Below are positions 25,599-33,953 of a DNA stretch of 64,000 nucleotides, one piece after another. The DNA comes from JABGQS01 sp963666505 (GTDB taxonomy: Bacteria; Bacillota; Clostridia; Christensenellales; SZUA-584). The notes beneath the pieces were generated by a model. It was given only the letters and a program-made list of their open reading frames with translations. It ran no database searches and had not been told where the DNA came from. The position numbers were made by a program, and so were the translations under genes. The stretch lies in assembly GCA_963666505.2 (NCBI GenBank), contig CAXXXL010000003.1, positions 1,054,001 to 1,118,000 of the forward strand. Reading direction: 5' to 3'. Each line of letters opens with the position of its first letter. Within the stretch, counting starts at the first letter, position 1.

Positions 25599-26250
25599 TA
25601 TAAATACATCTGTCATTCTTGCTGGAGGAAACAGCGCACGTCTGGGTGTCGATAAACAGCTTTTAAAATTCGGCGGGAAGCTGGCAGCCGTCTATGTAGC
25701 TGAAAAGTTAGAAGCAGTTTTTGATGAAATTTTGATAGTCACAAATAAACCGGAACTGTATGCAGACGTGCCGTATAAGATTGTAAGCGATATATATAAA
25801 AACAAGGGGCCCCTGGCGGGAATCCATGCAGGGCTTGTCAATGCTGCGAGCAGCAATGTTTTTGTAACTGCGTGCGATATGCCGTACGTAAGCCTGCCTT
25901 ATGTCAAGATGATGGTCAACAAGAGGAAAGAGACCGACAGCAGTTTCTTTATAATGGCCGTTAAGTGGGACGATGGATATATAGAGCCGTTCAACGGTTT
26001 TTATTCAAAATGTATCGTTGAAGATATTGAGCATGCACTGGAAAACGGCAGGCATAAAGTTAATGAAATATTCAATGATAAAACAACTTTCTATATTAGA
26101 GAGAGCGATTTAAAGCATTTATACGGATATCGAGCGATATTTACAAACTTGAATCGGCCGGAAGATATAGAAAAGTTCAGAAAGATAATAACATCTGTTC
26201 ATCAGGTGAAAATCAATAGGCATAAGCAAAGGGGGAAGCAGAAAATATGA
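25576..26250 (+). CDS. mobA: Molybdenum cofactor guanylyltransferase
   Basis: A 224-residue nucleotidyltransferase that attaches GMP to molybdopterin, forming MGD for DMSO-reductase-type enzymes. The N-terminus has ILAGGNSARLGVDKQLLKFGGK (LAGGxSxRxGxDK motif), with the GPLAGIHAGL and ACDMPYVS motifs further on. Start ATG 25576 overlaps the broken oxidoreductase by 23 bases. It still looks intact although its partner gene is truncated. It overlaps the following dehydrogenase by 4 bases. Confidence 0.88.
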   Translation: MKKNRLTDINTSVILAGGNSARLGVDKQLLKFGGKLAAVYVAEKLEAVFDEILIVTNKPELYADVPYKIVSDIYKNKGPLAGIHAGLVNAASSNVFVTACDMPYVSLPYVKMMVNKRKETDSSFFIMAVKWDDGYIEPFNGFYSKCIVEDIEHALENGRHKVNEIFNDKTTFYIRESDLKHLYGYRAIFTNLNRPEDIEKFRKIITSVHQVKINRHKQRGKQKI

Positions 26251-27182
26251 AACAAATAGTCATAAAAGCTGGCAGGACGGCAATAGATTCGTGGGTGTCA
26301 AGGATTTCAGAACTCACACCGGGATTTGAAGTGCTCTCATACAGGTCGCCTTCAGTCCGTGAAAAGGATGTTGACTATATAATTGCGTGGAGGCCGGACG
26401 CTCTTTGGATAAACACATTTTCCAACCTGAAAGCAGTGGTATCCATGGCTTCGGGTGTGGACCATATTAACAATTTAAAGCAGCTTAAAAAAGACATCCC
26501 GGTGCTAAGGACGGTGTCGCCGAACTTGAGCCAGAAAATGAGAGAGTATATAACGATGTGCGTGTTGACGTGGCATCGCAAACTTCTGCCGATGCTCGAA
26601 GCAAACAAAACAAGGGACTGGAAAGTATTCGACGCACAACTTGCATCCGATTTAACAGTCGGCATTATGGGCTTTGGAGGAATGGGCAAAGCAACTGCAG
26701 ATACGCTTGCAGCTCTTGGCTATAATATAAAATTGTGGTCCAAGTCTCCGAGAGACAACACCCCTTATCCATATTTCAATGGCAAAGAAAATTTGAATGC
26801 GTTTGCTTCAGGCTGCGACGTGATCATATGTCTGCTGCCCATAACAAAAGAGACGGAAGGTGTACTGAATTATAACCTTTTCTCAAGTATGAATAAAGGC
26901 AGTTGCCTGATAAATGCGGCACGAGGACAGCATCTGATTAATGATGATCTCATCAGGGCTTTGGACGAAGGACAGCTTTTGCATGCTTTTCTCGATGTAA
27001 CAGAAAAAGAACCGCTTCCCAAAAATGACTCGGCATGGGATATAAAAAATACAGTATTGACGTTCCATTCAGCCGCATATATCAATTCTGAAGTCGGCTC
27101 AAAAATAATTGCAGAGAATTTACTTGCTTACGAAAAAGGAGAATACAACGGAGCGATATACGATCCGGCGCTGGGGTACTAA
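26247..27182 (+). CDS. D-2-hydroxyacid dehydrogenase (GhrA-like)
   Basis: A 311-residue NAD(P)-dependent reductase of the glyoxylate/hydroxypyruvate reductase A type. The Rossmann motif is GIMGFGGMGKATADTLAALG. Catalytic residues fit the family: Arg in NAARGQHL, Glu in DVTEKEPL, and His in TFHSAAY. The opening is variable, as usual. It starts inside the mobA stop (ATGA overlap), so it was part of the same operon. The physiological substrate is unknown; glyoxylate and 2-oxoacids are likely. Confidence 0.86.
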   Translation: MKQIVIKAGRTAIDSWVSRISELTPGFEVLSYRSPSVREKDVDYIIAWRPDALWINTFSNLKAVVSMASGVDHINNLKQLKKDIPVLRTVSPNLSQKMREYITMCVLTWHRKLLPMLEANKTRDWKVFDAQLASDLTVGIMGFGGMGKATADTLAALGYNIKLWSKSPRDNTPYPYFNGKENLNAFASGCDVIICLLPITKETEGVLNYNLFSSMNKGSCLINAARGQHLINDDLIRALDEGQLLHAFLDVTEKEPLPKNDSAWDIKNTVLTFHSAAYINSEVGSKIIAENLLAYEKGEYNGAIYDPALGY

Positions 27183-27259
27183 GATATAAATAAACCTAAT
27201 CCAACCTATAAAGACTACCGAAGAACTAAAAGTAAATTTCTACAGAGCAGAAATTGCTG

Positions 27260-27294
27260 CCAGCAGTTCAAACCATTTGAGCAGCTGGTTTTTT
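27260..27294 (+). terminator. Intrinsic terminator after the hydroxyacid dehydrogenase
   Basis: A long stem of 12 pairs with one mismatch and one G-U pair (27260-27288, CCAGC with GCTGG at the base, 3-base loop) is followed by six T residues. Confidence 0.85.
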
Positions 27295-27318
27295 AATATC
27301 AGTAAAGCGCTTTGATTT

Positions 27319-27347
27319 TTGCTGCAAAGAAATTAAAATGATATAAT
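27319..27347 (+). promoter_or_regulatory. Sigma-A promoter for the GNAT gene
   Basis: TTGCTG (27319-27324), 17 bases, TATAAT (27342-27347), 31 bases before the ATG. Confidence 0.65.
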
Positions 27348-27377
27348 CATAAACAGTTGATACAGGGGAAGAAAGCT

Positions 27378-27857
27378 ATGGAATATACCCGCAGAGATAT
27401 GACGAATGAAGATGCAAAAATAATTGCGGAGTGGAACTATCCAAAACCGTACGATATTTATAACTCCGGTAATAAAGAAAAGGCCGTTGCCGAAATGACA
27501 CAAGGAGCATATGCTGCGGTTTATGCGGACGGGAAGCTTTGTGGGTTTTTCTGTACTGGAGATTCTGCCCGGATACCGATAGAACCAGCTTTGCCGATAT
27601 ACAAAAGTGAAACCGCAGTCGATGTCGGGCTTGGTATACGTCCCGATATGACGGGCAGAGGTCTTGGCAGAAGCTTCTTAAGTTTTGTTATCGGAATCAT
27701 ACAGCGCTACCACCCAAACGTTGTTTTAAGGCTTACCGTAGCAGATTTCAACAAACGTGCAATAAAATTATACGAATCATTCGGGTTTGAAAAGAGTGCG
27801 CAGTTCACAAGGCCTTCGGACGGTACTTTGTTTACCGTAATGATACTCGGGAAATAA
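27378..27857 (+). CDS. GNAT family N-acetyltransferase
   Basis: A 159-residue acetyl-CoA-dependent acetyltransferase. The acetyl-CoA loop is GLGIRPDMTGRGLGRSFL, and the C-terminal VADFNKRAIKLYESFGFE motif is the RimI-like core. The substrate is unknown. ATG 27378 has AGGGGAAG 8 bases upstream and is preferred to TTG 27357. It stands as a single gene between a terminator and a hairpin at 27863-27881. Confidence 0.82.
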   Translation: MEYTRRDMTNEDAKIIAEWNYPKPYDIYNSGNKEKAVAEMTQGAYAAVYADGKLCGFFCTGDSARIPIEPALPIYKSETAVDVGLGIRPDMTGRGLGRSFLSFVIGIIQRYHPNVVLRLTVADFNKRAIKLYESFGFEKSAQFTRPSDGTLFTVMILGK

Positions 27858-27862
27858 AGAAG

Positions 27863-27881
27863 AGCAGTGCGAAACTGCTCA
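27863..27881. terminator. Hairpin between convergent genes
   Basis: A 7-bp stem (GAGCAGT/ACTGCTC) with a 5-base loop and AT-rich flanks. It is a possible weak bidirectional terminator. Confidence 0.5.
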
Positions 27882-27894
27882 TTTAAATACGTTT

Positions 27895-28209
27895 CTATTT
27901 AAACTTTACTGCTGTGCCGTACACCATTACTTCTGCGGCGCCCTGCGTTACGTTACTTGTAGCATATCTTATATTTATAACACCTTCTGCGCCCAGCTTT
28001 TCGGCTTCGTCCACCATACGCTTTGTTGCTATGGCCCTTGATTCGTCGATCATCTCTGTATATGCAGAAAGCTCTCCGCCGACCAGATTTTTAAAGCCGC
28101 TCAGTATGTCCCGACCGACATTCTTAGCCCTTATGGTAGAACCTTTCACGATTCCAAGCGTTTCAAGTTCTTTGCCGGTAATAAAGTCAGTATTTACTAA
28201 CAACATCAT
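27895..28209 (-). CDS. YbjQ family (UPF0145) protein
   Basis: A 104-residue YbjQ-type protein: the opening LVNTDFITGKELETLGIVKGSTIRAKNVGRDILSGFKNLVGGELSAYTEMIDESR and the ending GAAEVMVYGTAVKF cover the whole family. It is predicted to form a pentameric dodecin-like or heavy-metal-binding fold; function is not established. ATG 28209 has AGGAGG 6 bases upstream on the minus strand. It overlaps the preceding small membrane protein by 23 bases, so the pair is co-transcribed. Confidence 0.87.
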   Translation of the reverse strand: MMLLVNTDFITGKELETLGIVKGSTIRAKNVGRDILSGFKNLVGGELSAYTEMIDESRAIATKRMVDEAEKLGAEGVINIRYATSNVTQGAAEVMVYGTAVKFK

Positions 28210-28408
28210 CAATATCCTCCTTTTTTATTTCTCGTATCCTGTCTATGGTAACATAGACCATCGCCGCCGCAAGACATACCAGAACAACGATTATCACTAT
28301 CTTGAGCCATAGGAACGGTACAAAATGAATTATAAGTCCGAAATATAGAACTATTGCGGCAATTGTCAAAATGCCGACAACAACGGGAGCGATTATTTTT
28401 TTATACAT
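28187..28408 (-). CDS. Small two-helix membrane protein
   Basis: A 73-residue protein with two hydrophobic helices (about residues 6-28 and 32-54) and a charged tail IREIKKEDIDDVV. I do not recognise a family. ATG 28408 has an AGGTAG-type ribosome-binding site. Its 3' end overlaps the YbjQ gene, including that gene's ribosome-binding site, suggesting coupled translation and a shared role. Confidence 0.7.
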   Translation of the reverse strand: MYKKIIAPVVVGILTIAAIVLYFGLIIHFVPFLWLKIVIIVVLVCLAAAMVYVTIDRIREIKKEDIDDVVSKY

Positions 28409-28465
28409 AACTACCTCCGTATATATTTTATCATAAAGAATATGGGTATGAACTATAGCGCATGG

Positions 28466-28999
28466 CTAATTTTTCAGTGGATATTCGAACTCTATTATTG
28501 ACTCGCTTTTCTTACCGATTATCTCTACGCTTATCCTGCATATATGTGCGCTGAAGATTTCTTTTATGTGCAGTAAATTACTGTGTGCTTCGATGAGATC
28601 GTCGTTGCTCTCAAACTGCCCAATTGTCATGTGTGGTATAAACCCGCCCGGCCAGTCCGGCTTGTATTGCTGCAGTATACCGGTATAAAGCCGCTCGTGC
28701 AGATCGTTGACTACCTTTATGCCGTCAAGAACGCCCAGCATAAGGTAATAGTTTTCACCGTCCATACGCTTGATACCGTGAAGCTTTAAATCAAAACAAT
28801 GCATATCCCCGGCCGCTTTCGCAACATGCTCCATAAGCTCCTGTCGGCCCAAGCTGCTTTCAAACGGGAACACAAGGGTAATGTGCGGCGCAATGTGCTT
28901 AAAACTGGGGTCAAATTGTCTGCGGATATCGTCTATTATTGCAGCATTTTCAAACTGCGGGAATATGAGTATGCACCTATTTTTTTTATTTGGCCTCAT
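28466..28999 (-). CDS. 2'-5' RNA ligase / 2H phosphoesterase family protein
   Basis: A 177-residue member of the 2H superfamily. The two catalytic motifs are HITLV (about residue 39) and HMTIG (about residue 124), each His-x-Thr, placed symmetrically as in LigT/ThpR and YjcG-like proteins. Such enzymes cut 2',3'-cyclic phosphates or 2'-5' linkages. The substrate here cannot be told. It is a single gene read away from the following acetyltransferase. Confidence 0.82.
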   Translation of the reverse strand: MRPNKKNRCILIFPQFENAAIIDDIRRQFDPSFKHIAPHITLVFPFESSLGRQELMEHVAKAAGDMHCFDLKLHGIKRMDGENYYLMLGVLDGIKVVNDLHERLYTGILQQYKPDWPGGFIPHMTIGQFESNDDLIEAHSNLLHIKEIFSAHICRISVEIIGKKSESIIEFEYPLKN

Positions 29000-29079
29000 T
29001 CCGGTCCCCTTAAAAATTTCTTTTATAGCTGCTTACATCTTTAATCTGATACTACCATATTAAACGATGGAGTGCAATT

Positions 29080-29108
29080 TTGACGGTGCTGTTTACGGAT
29101 GTTATAAT
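29080..29108 (+). promoter_or_regulatory. Sigma-A promoter for the tandem-GNAT gene
   Basis: TTGACG (29080-29085), 17 bases, TATAAT (29103-29108), 50 bases before the GTG start. Confidence 0.78.
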
Positions 29109-29158
29109 TACAATCAGAAACAACCCAAGACACACCACGGTTCAACGGAGGCATACAA

Positions 29159-30097
29159 GTGATTATAACTGATTTTTCTGCAAAAGACATAAAAAAGGCG
29201 CAATCGCTGGTGCGAAGCAATTATGAGCAAGAGATGACTGCGAATCCACAGCTTCCGAAGGTCGAACGTATGCCGGGGCTTGACGAATTTGCGAAAAACG
29301 GGCTTGGTGTGGCACTGTATGAAAACGAAAAGATGCTTGGGTTTCTGTGTACAGAAGTGTCAGAACGGTTTGGAAATCCAAGGGCTTTCTGCCCTGTTCA
29401 CGGACACGGTGCAGTCAAGAAAGACAGGGGACGGATATATTCAAGGCTGTACGGAGCTGCAGCGCAAAAATGGGTAGATGCTGGGGTGCTGACTCACGAA
29501 GTCACGCTTTTTTCTCACGATACAGCTGCGCAGCAAAGCTTCTTTTACAATGTGTTTGGTGCCTGTGTTATGTATGCCGTAATGGATATCGGCAGCAGAC
29601 AGATCGATTTCGAAAAAGTTAACGGTATAGATTTTAAAGAGCTAGAAGAGAAGAGGTATCCGCAGATTAGAGTTCTCCAGAACGGACTGCTTTCACATCT
29701 TCGGCATTCGCCGATTTTTCTGCCATACTTTGAAGAGACGACAGAGTCATTTTCAAGGATAAAGGGTAAACGTTATTTTGCGGCGCTTAAGGATGATGAG
29801 ATAATCGCATATATCAGGCTGCAACACGATGCTGGCAATTTCATTGCTGCGCTCAGCGACACTGTAAACATATCCGGTGCTTTTATGAAACCGCAGTTTA
29901 GGGGCAGCGGTATATATTCAGGGCTGCTTGCATTTCTTGCAGCGGCTGTTAAAGAAGAAGGATACAAAAGGATAAGCGTAGATTATGAGACATATAACCC
30001 AAACGCAATGAGGTTTTGGTCAAAGAATTTCGAGCCGTATACTACAACGCTTACAAGAAAGATAGAGCCAATGATACTCGAAACGCCGGATTTTTAA
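29159..30097 (+). CDS. GNAT family acetyltransferase (two-domain)
   Basis: A 312-residue protein with two GNAT-like halves. The N-terminal half lacks a clear acetyl-CoA loop. The C-terminal half has MKPQFRGSGIYSGLLAFLAAAVKEEGYKRISVDYETYNPNAMRFWSKNF, a full acetyl-CoA binding and core motif, so it is probably the active domain. The start is GTG 29159, with a GGAGG site 8 bases upstream. The next gene begins 16 bases downstream, so both are probably one operon. The substrate is unknown. Confidence 0.8.
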   Translation: MIITDFSAKDIKKAQSLVRSNYEQEMTANPQLPKVERMPGLDEFAKNGLGVALYENEKMLGFLCTEVSERFGNPRAFCPVHGHGAVKKDRGRIYSRLYGAAAQKWVDAGVLTHEVTLFSHDTAAQQSFFYNVFGACVMYAVMDIGSRQIDFEKVNGIDFKELEEKRYPQIRVLQNGLLSHLRHSPIFLPYFEETTESFSRIKGKRYFAALKDDEIIAYIRLQHDAGNFIAALSDTVNISGAFMKPQFRGSGIYSGLLAFLAAAVKEEGYKRISVDYETYNPNAMRFWSKNFEPYTTTLTRKIEPMILETPDF

Positions 30098-30113
30098 AAT
30101 GAAAGGACAAGAT

Positions 30114-31337
30114 ATGCAATACAGGACGATGCCAGGCTCCGAAGAAAAGCTTTCTGCGCTTGGGTATGGCTGCATGAGGCTGCCGACCAAAGGAAGGCTG
30201 GTGTCTTCTATAGATGTGCAGGAAGCAAAAAAGCAGATACTGTATGCCGTTGACAACGGGGTCAACTATCTAGATACGGCCTATCCATATCACAAAGGAG
30301 AATCGGAGAGTTTTTTAGGGCAGCATATCCTCAAAAACGGATACAGGGAGAAGATAAACGTCGCAACAAAACTTCCGATTTTTATGATAAATAAAAAAGA
30401 AAAGTTTGATGAGATATTCTCTAAACAGCTTGTTAAGCTAGACGTTGAATACATAGATTACTATCTTCTGCATGCCGTAAACGCAAGCACGTGGGAGAAG
30501 ATGAAAAGCCTTGGCATAATGGAATGGATGGATGGGATTAAAAAACAGGGAAGGGTACGAAAACTCGGATTTTCTTATCACGGCGCATATGAAGACTTTC
30601 CGGGGGTTGTAAACGACTTCGATTGGGACTTTACGCAGATACAGTATAATATACTCGATGAGAACCTTCAGGCTGGCAGAAAGGGCATAGATTATGCTAA
30701 TGGCAAAGGCCTTGGAGTAATAGTGATGGAACCTCTTCGTGGAGGCTCACTGGCCGGAAGACTGCCAAAACAGATAGAAGAGATTTATGAAAGATCCGGC
30801 ATAAAACGAAGCCCGGCACAGTGGGCGCTAAGGTGGGTGTATGATAACCCCGCCGTAACGCTGGTGCTCTCCGGAATGAACGATATAGACCATATAAATC
30901 AGAACATTGAAACTGCCTCCCTGGCGTTTCCCGGCTGTATGACGCCGGAAGAAAAAGGGATAATCAAAGAGTTGAAGGACAAATATCTTGCACTGATGGC
31001 GATTGGCTGCACCGGGTGCGGATACTGCCTTCCGTGTCCGGCCGGTATTAATATACCCGATGCATTCAAGAACCTTAATAACCTCCACATGTTCGGCAGG
31101 TCCTCGGCGAAGTTTTTTCATATTGCTTTTAACGGTATAATGACTAAAGACGGCAAACCGCATCTGGCGGGGAACTGTATAGAATGCGGCGAGTGTGAGA
31201 AAAAGTGCCCGCAGGAGTTAGAGATAATAAAGCAGCTAAAGAGGGTCAAGAAAGAGATGGAGGGACCGCTGCTTCGGGCAATGGCTGCCGTTGCCCGGCC
31301 TTTTGTGAATGCAGGTAGGAAGAAACCAAAAACATAA
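30114..31337 (+). CDS. Aldo/keto reductase with C-terminal 4Fe-4S motifs
   Basis: A 407-residue protein. Residues 1 to about 280 are an aldo/keto reductase barrel with the catalytic tetrad visible: Asp and Tyr in YLDTAYPYHKGESE, Lys in VATKLP, His in YYLLHAV. The C-terminal part carries CTGCGYCLPCP and CIECGECEKKCP, eight cysteines suited to two 4Fe-4S clusters, so electrons may come from ferredoxin. ATG 30114 is chosen because AAAGGA lies 6 bases upstream; ATG 30099 also exists. Such fusions are common in anaerobes; substrates are not known. Confidence 0.87.
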   Translation: MQYRTMPGSEEKLSALGYGCMRLPTKGRLVSSIDVQEAKKQILYAVDNGVNYLDTAYPYHKGESESFLGQHILKNGYREKINVATKLPIFMINKKEKFDEIFSKQLVKLDVEYIDYYLLHAVNASTWEKMKSLGIMEWMDGIKKQGRVRKLGFSYHGAYEDFPGVVNDFDWDFTQIQYNILDENLQAGRKGIDYANGKGLGVIVMEPLRGGSLAGRLPKQIEEIYERSGIKRSPAQWALRWVYDNPAVTLVLSGMNDIDHINQNIETASLAFPGCMTPEEKGIIKELKDKYLALMAIGCTGCGYCLPCPAGINIPDAFKNLNNLHMFGRSSAKFFHIAFNGIMTKDGKPHLAGNCIECGECEKKCPQELEIIKQLKRVKKEMEGPLLRAMAAVARPFVNAGRKKPKT

Positions 31338-31369
31338 GCTTATGGCTTTGGAATTATCCGAGGCCTCTT

Positions 31370-32434
31370 TTAATTTTCTTCCGTATCTGCAACAGGTTTA
31401 TTTATATCGGTAGGATCCCAACGGGGGTAGTTTTCGTCAATAGGTATCTTTTCGACATGCTCAACTTTATCGCTGCTTTCAACCACTTCGATTACTGTTC
31501 CTGCCGGACATTCATAATATACCCACATTGCGGCTTCTACAGTTGTCCTTATGCATCCACTGGTTGCAGACGAGCCTATTGCGTTATACGATCTTTGCTG
31601 GAGCGTGTCAAAACTCTTTCTGCTGAATATCGGCCCATGGATGTATACACCTGCTGTATATTTTGTATAATACGGCGAGAACTGGCCGGAGTTCCAGCGT
31701 TTCCAAGCTCCTTTTGAGCTAATCTCGAAAGAACCGAGCGCCGTCATCCTGGCAGACCTTCCCACAGCGCAGGGGAATGCTTTCACAAGCTTCGTATATT
31801 CTCCGTTTTCATCATAAGTAAATATAGCAAATGTGTAATCTTCTTTATCAACTATTATATAATACTTGTTCTGCAGTGTTTCGTTCGCGGCAAACATAGA
31901 GTCATCTGCTACTATAGGCTGGTAGATTGCTTTAATAAGTTCGTCATCTTCTGCGCTCTTTTCGCCCATGTCTTTATAGAATAGCAAGAGCAGGCTGCCG
32001 TGCCGTATGCCTGAAATAGACCAGTTGTCTATGTCTGCCCAAAGAATATCCTTATAGTAAACGACGTCATTTGCATCAAGTGCATATAGCACACTGTAGT
32101 CGGCTTTGCTGGAAATCTCCCAGTTTGCAAGAAGACTGCCGTATTGAACAGAATATTCTATCCTGCTTCCCGAAATAGGAAGTTCGGCAAGCTCAAAAGG
32201 CTGCAGCTCGTCAGGCTCCGGTATATAAGCGGGTTCTGGGGTAACTTCCGGTGTCGGCGTTGGTGTAGGCTGCGGTGTTGCGGTTGTAGTCAGAACTGTT
32301 GTTGTAGGTTCTGGCGAAGGCGCCAGGGCGACTCTGTCAGCTGCGCTCTCGTTGATTGTTATAACTATGATAAAAGCGGCTATAACCAGTATAACAATGA
32401 ATATTTTAATGATAGCTGACAACCAAGGTTTCAA
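31370..32434 (-). CDS. L,D-transpeptidase (YkuD domain)
   Basis: A 354-residue surface enzyme. An N-terminal membrane anchor (residues 6-27) is followed by a Pro/Thr-rich linker (about residues 38-70), then a variable region and a YkuD domain from about residue 195. Catalytic motifs are IHGP and SSATSGCIR with the nucleophile Cys. These enzymes form 3-3 peptidoglycan cross-links or anchor proteins. It has its own promoter and lies near other envelope genes. The start ATG 32434 is consistent with the anchor. Confidence 0.88.
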   Translation of the reverse strand: MKPWLSAIIKIFIVILVIAAFIIVITINESAADRVALAPSPEPTTTVLTTTATPQPTPTPTPEVTPEPAYIPEPDELQPFELAELPISGSRIEYSVQYGSLLANWEISSKADYSVLYALDANDVVYYKDILWADIDNWSISGIRHGSLLLLFYKDMGEKSAEDDELIKAIYQPIVADDSMFAANETLQNKYYIIVDKEDYTFAIFTYDENGEYTKLVKAFPCAVGRSARMTALGSFEISSKGAWKRWNSGQFSPYYTKYTAGVYIHGPIFSRKSFDTLQQRSYNAIGSSATSGCIRTTVEAAMWVYYECPAGTVIEVVESSDKVEHVEKIPIDENYPRWDPTDINKPVADTEEN

Positions 32435-32461
32435 TGTTTTGCTCCCCGTAAATTTTTTATA

Positions 32462-32490
32462 ATATTATCATAACGAGCTTATAGATGCAA
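32462..32490 (-). promoter_or_regulatory. Promoter for the L,D-transpeptidase gene
   Basis: On the minus strand TTGCAT (32490-32485) and TAATAT (32467-32462) are 17 bases apart, 28 bases before the ATG. Confidence 0.55.
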
Positions 32491-32581
32491 AGAAAAATGT
32501 ATAGATTAAACAAAATATGCTTATTGTTCACACATGCAGACTATTGCACAATTCGGGACAACTCTAATTGTAAATACTATG

Positions 32582-33760
32582 CTAATATTCTTCCAGCCAT
32601 TCCAGATACTCGTCTGAGAGCATGCTCAGGGATTTGCCTAAAACAGCATCAAAAGCATCGATGAGTGTTTTTTGGTTTTGGATATAAAATTCGTCATTTA
32701 GAATACTTTTGTTATACGGCTTTTCGCCTGCTTTATAAAGTATATCGATAATACTTTGCTGACCGTACGTGTCCCTTAAAAACTCCACAAACATCCCGGC
32801 GCCATGATAGAATGAGATTATCTGAGCTTCATCTGTTGCGGCACCGTTGTCAAATCCGGAAAGCCATTCAAGAGTAACTGCAACATCATCTTTTGTAATA
32901 GTGCCTTTATCGATCCTTGTGCCTCCTTCGGCAGGGTAAGTACCGTAAGATACTGCAATTCCTTCAGCGAACCATGAAGCTATATTATTGTTACACATCT
33001 TTAACGTGATATGGTGTGTAAATTCGTGCATCAAGAGAGGATAATAACGTTCTGTATCTTCGAAACCGGAGTAAAACTTTATTGATTCATCAGCCTCGCC
33101 CCATCCTGTGAACAGCCTCCTGACTGTGGGTACAGTCCTTTGGCGAAGTAATTCTCGGTCAAAATATAATTTCACCTCAATATTGCTGTCTGCAGACATA
33201 TCGAATTCTTCTGCAAGTGATTTAAGTGATCTTTGTATAATTTCTGCAAACTGCATTGCGCGGGTTTCTTCCGGCTGACATTTTAATATGAACCCTTCAT
33301 ATTCCTTTACTTCAAAAGGATAATCACAGTCCAGCCAGGTGCCGTCTATCAGTTTGTAAAGGAGCTTATAGTCAAAGTCGAACTGCTCAAAATGATAATG
33401 CTTTTCGTTTATCGTGGCGATAGCTGTATGCTCATCGATTATCTCAACATCAATAAGCTCAAGTGAAAAGCCGGTTATACTATCATTAATTATTTCATAA
33501 AACCACCGTTGCTGCTCGTTATAATAGTACTCGTTTTCCTGTGATATCGTTGTAAGATAAAGCTCAAGGTCTTGATTTGAAACAGCTTGCATTTTTATTC
33601 CGACGTTGTCACTGATAGCATCTTCAGGCTGTATTGGCTGAGGTGCAGCGGTCTGTGTTTTCGCAGACGGTATTTCAGTTTCGTTCGGTATTGCTGTCTG
33701 AACCGAGCAGGCGGACAAAACAAGCAAAAAAATCAATGGTAAAACTATAAGCTTTCTCAT
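32582..33760 (-). CDS. Lipoprotein with HEFTH metallopeptidase-like motif
   Basis: A roughly 392-residue lipoprotein: the signal peptide ends in a lipobox LSAC, so it should be anchored outside the cell membrane. A spacer rich in T/P/Q follows. Residues at about 250 read LLMHEFTHHITLKM, a gluzincin-type HExxH zinc motif; WFAEGIAVSYG lies 20 or so residues later and supplies a Glu as third ligand, as in DUF4157-like or peptidase MA families. It may be a protease or a non-peptidase relative. ATG 33760 is better spaced from AGGTAGGA than ATG 33766. Confidence 0.75.
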   Translation of the reverse strand: MRKLIVLPLIFLLVLSACSVQTAIPNETEIPSAKTQTAAPQPIQPEDAISDNVGIKMQAVSNQDLELYLTTISQENEYYYNEQQRWFYEIINDSITGFSLELIDVEIIDEHTAIATINEKHYHFEQFDFDYKLLYKLIDGTWLDCDYPFEVKEYEGFILKCQPEETRAMQFAEIIQRSLKSLAEEFDMSADSNIEVKLYFDRELLRQRTVPTVRRLFTGWGEADESIKFYSGFEDTERYYPLLMHEFTHHITLKMCNNNIASWFAEGIAVSYGTYPAEGGTRIDKGTITKDDVAVTLEWLSGFDNGAATDEAQIISFYHGAGMFVEFLRDTYGQQSIIDILYKAGEKPYNKSILNDEFYIQNQKTLIDAFDAVLGKSLSMLSDEYLEWLEEY

Positions 33761-33883
33761 TAGCATATCCTACCTTTAATGTGCTGTAATTACAATTATA
33801 GTTTATAACAATTCTTGTTTTATAGTCAAATAGTATTACACGATTTCGCGGATTCCTGGCTTGCTGTATATGATCCTGCAGCC

Positions 33884-33912
33884 TTGAAACCCTCTCTTTT
33901 TTATGCTATCAT
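33884..33912 (+). promoter_or_regulatory. Promoter of the surface-acylation operon
   Basis: TTGAAA (33884-33889), 17 bases, TATCAT (33907-33912), 42 bases before the fkbH-like start. Confidence 0.65.
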
Positions 33913-33953
33913 TGCAGTAATGTTTTGAAAGTGAAAAGAAGGTAAAAATCTTA

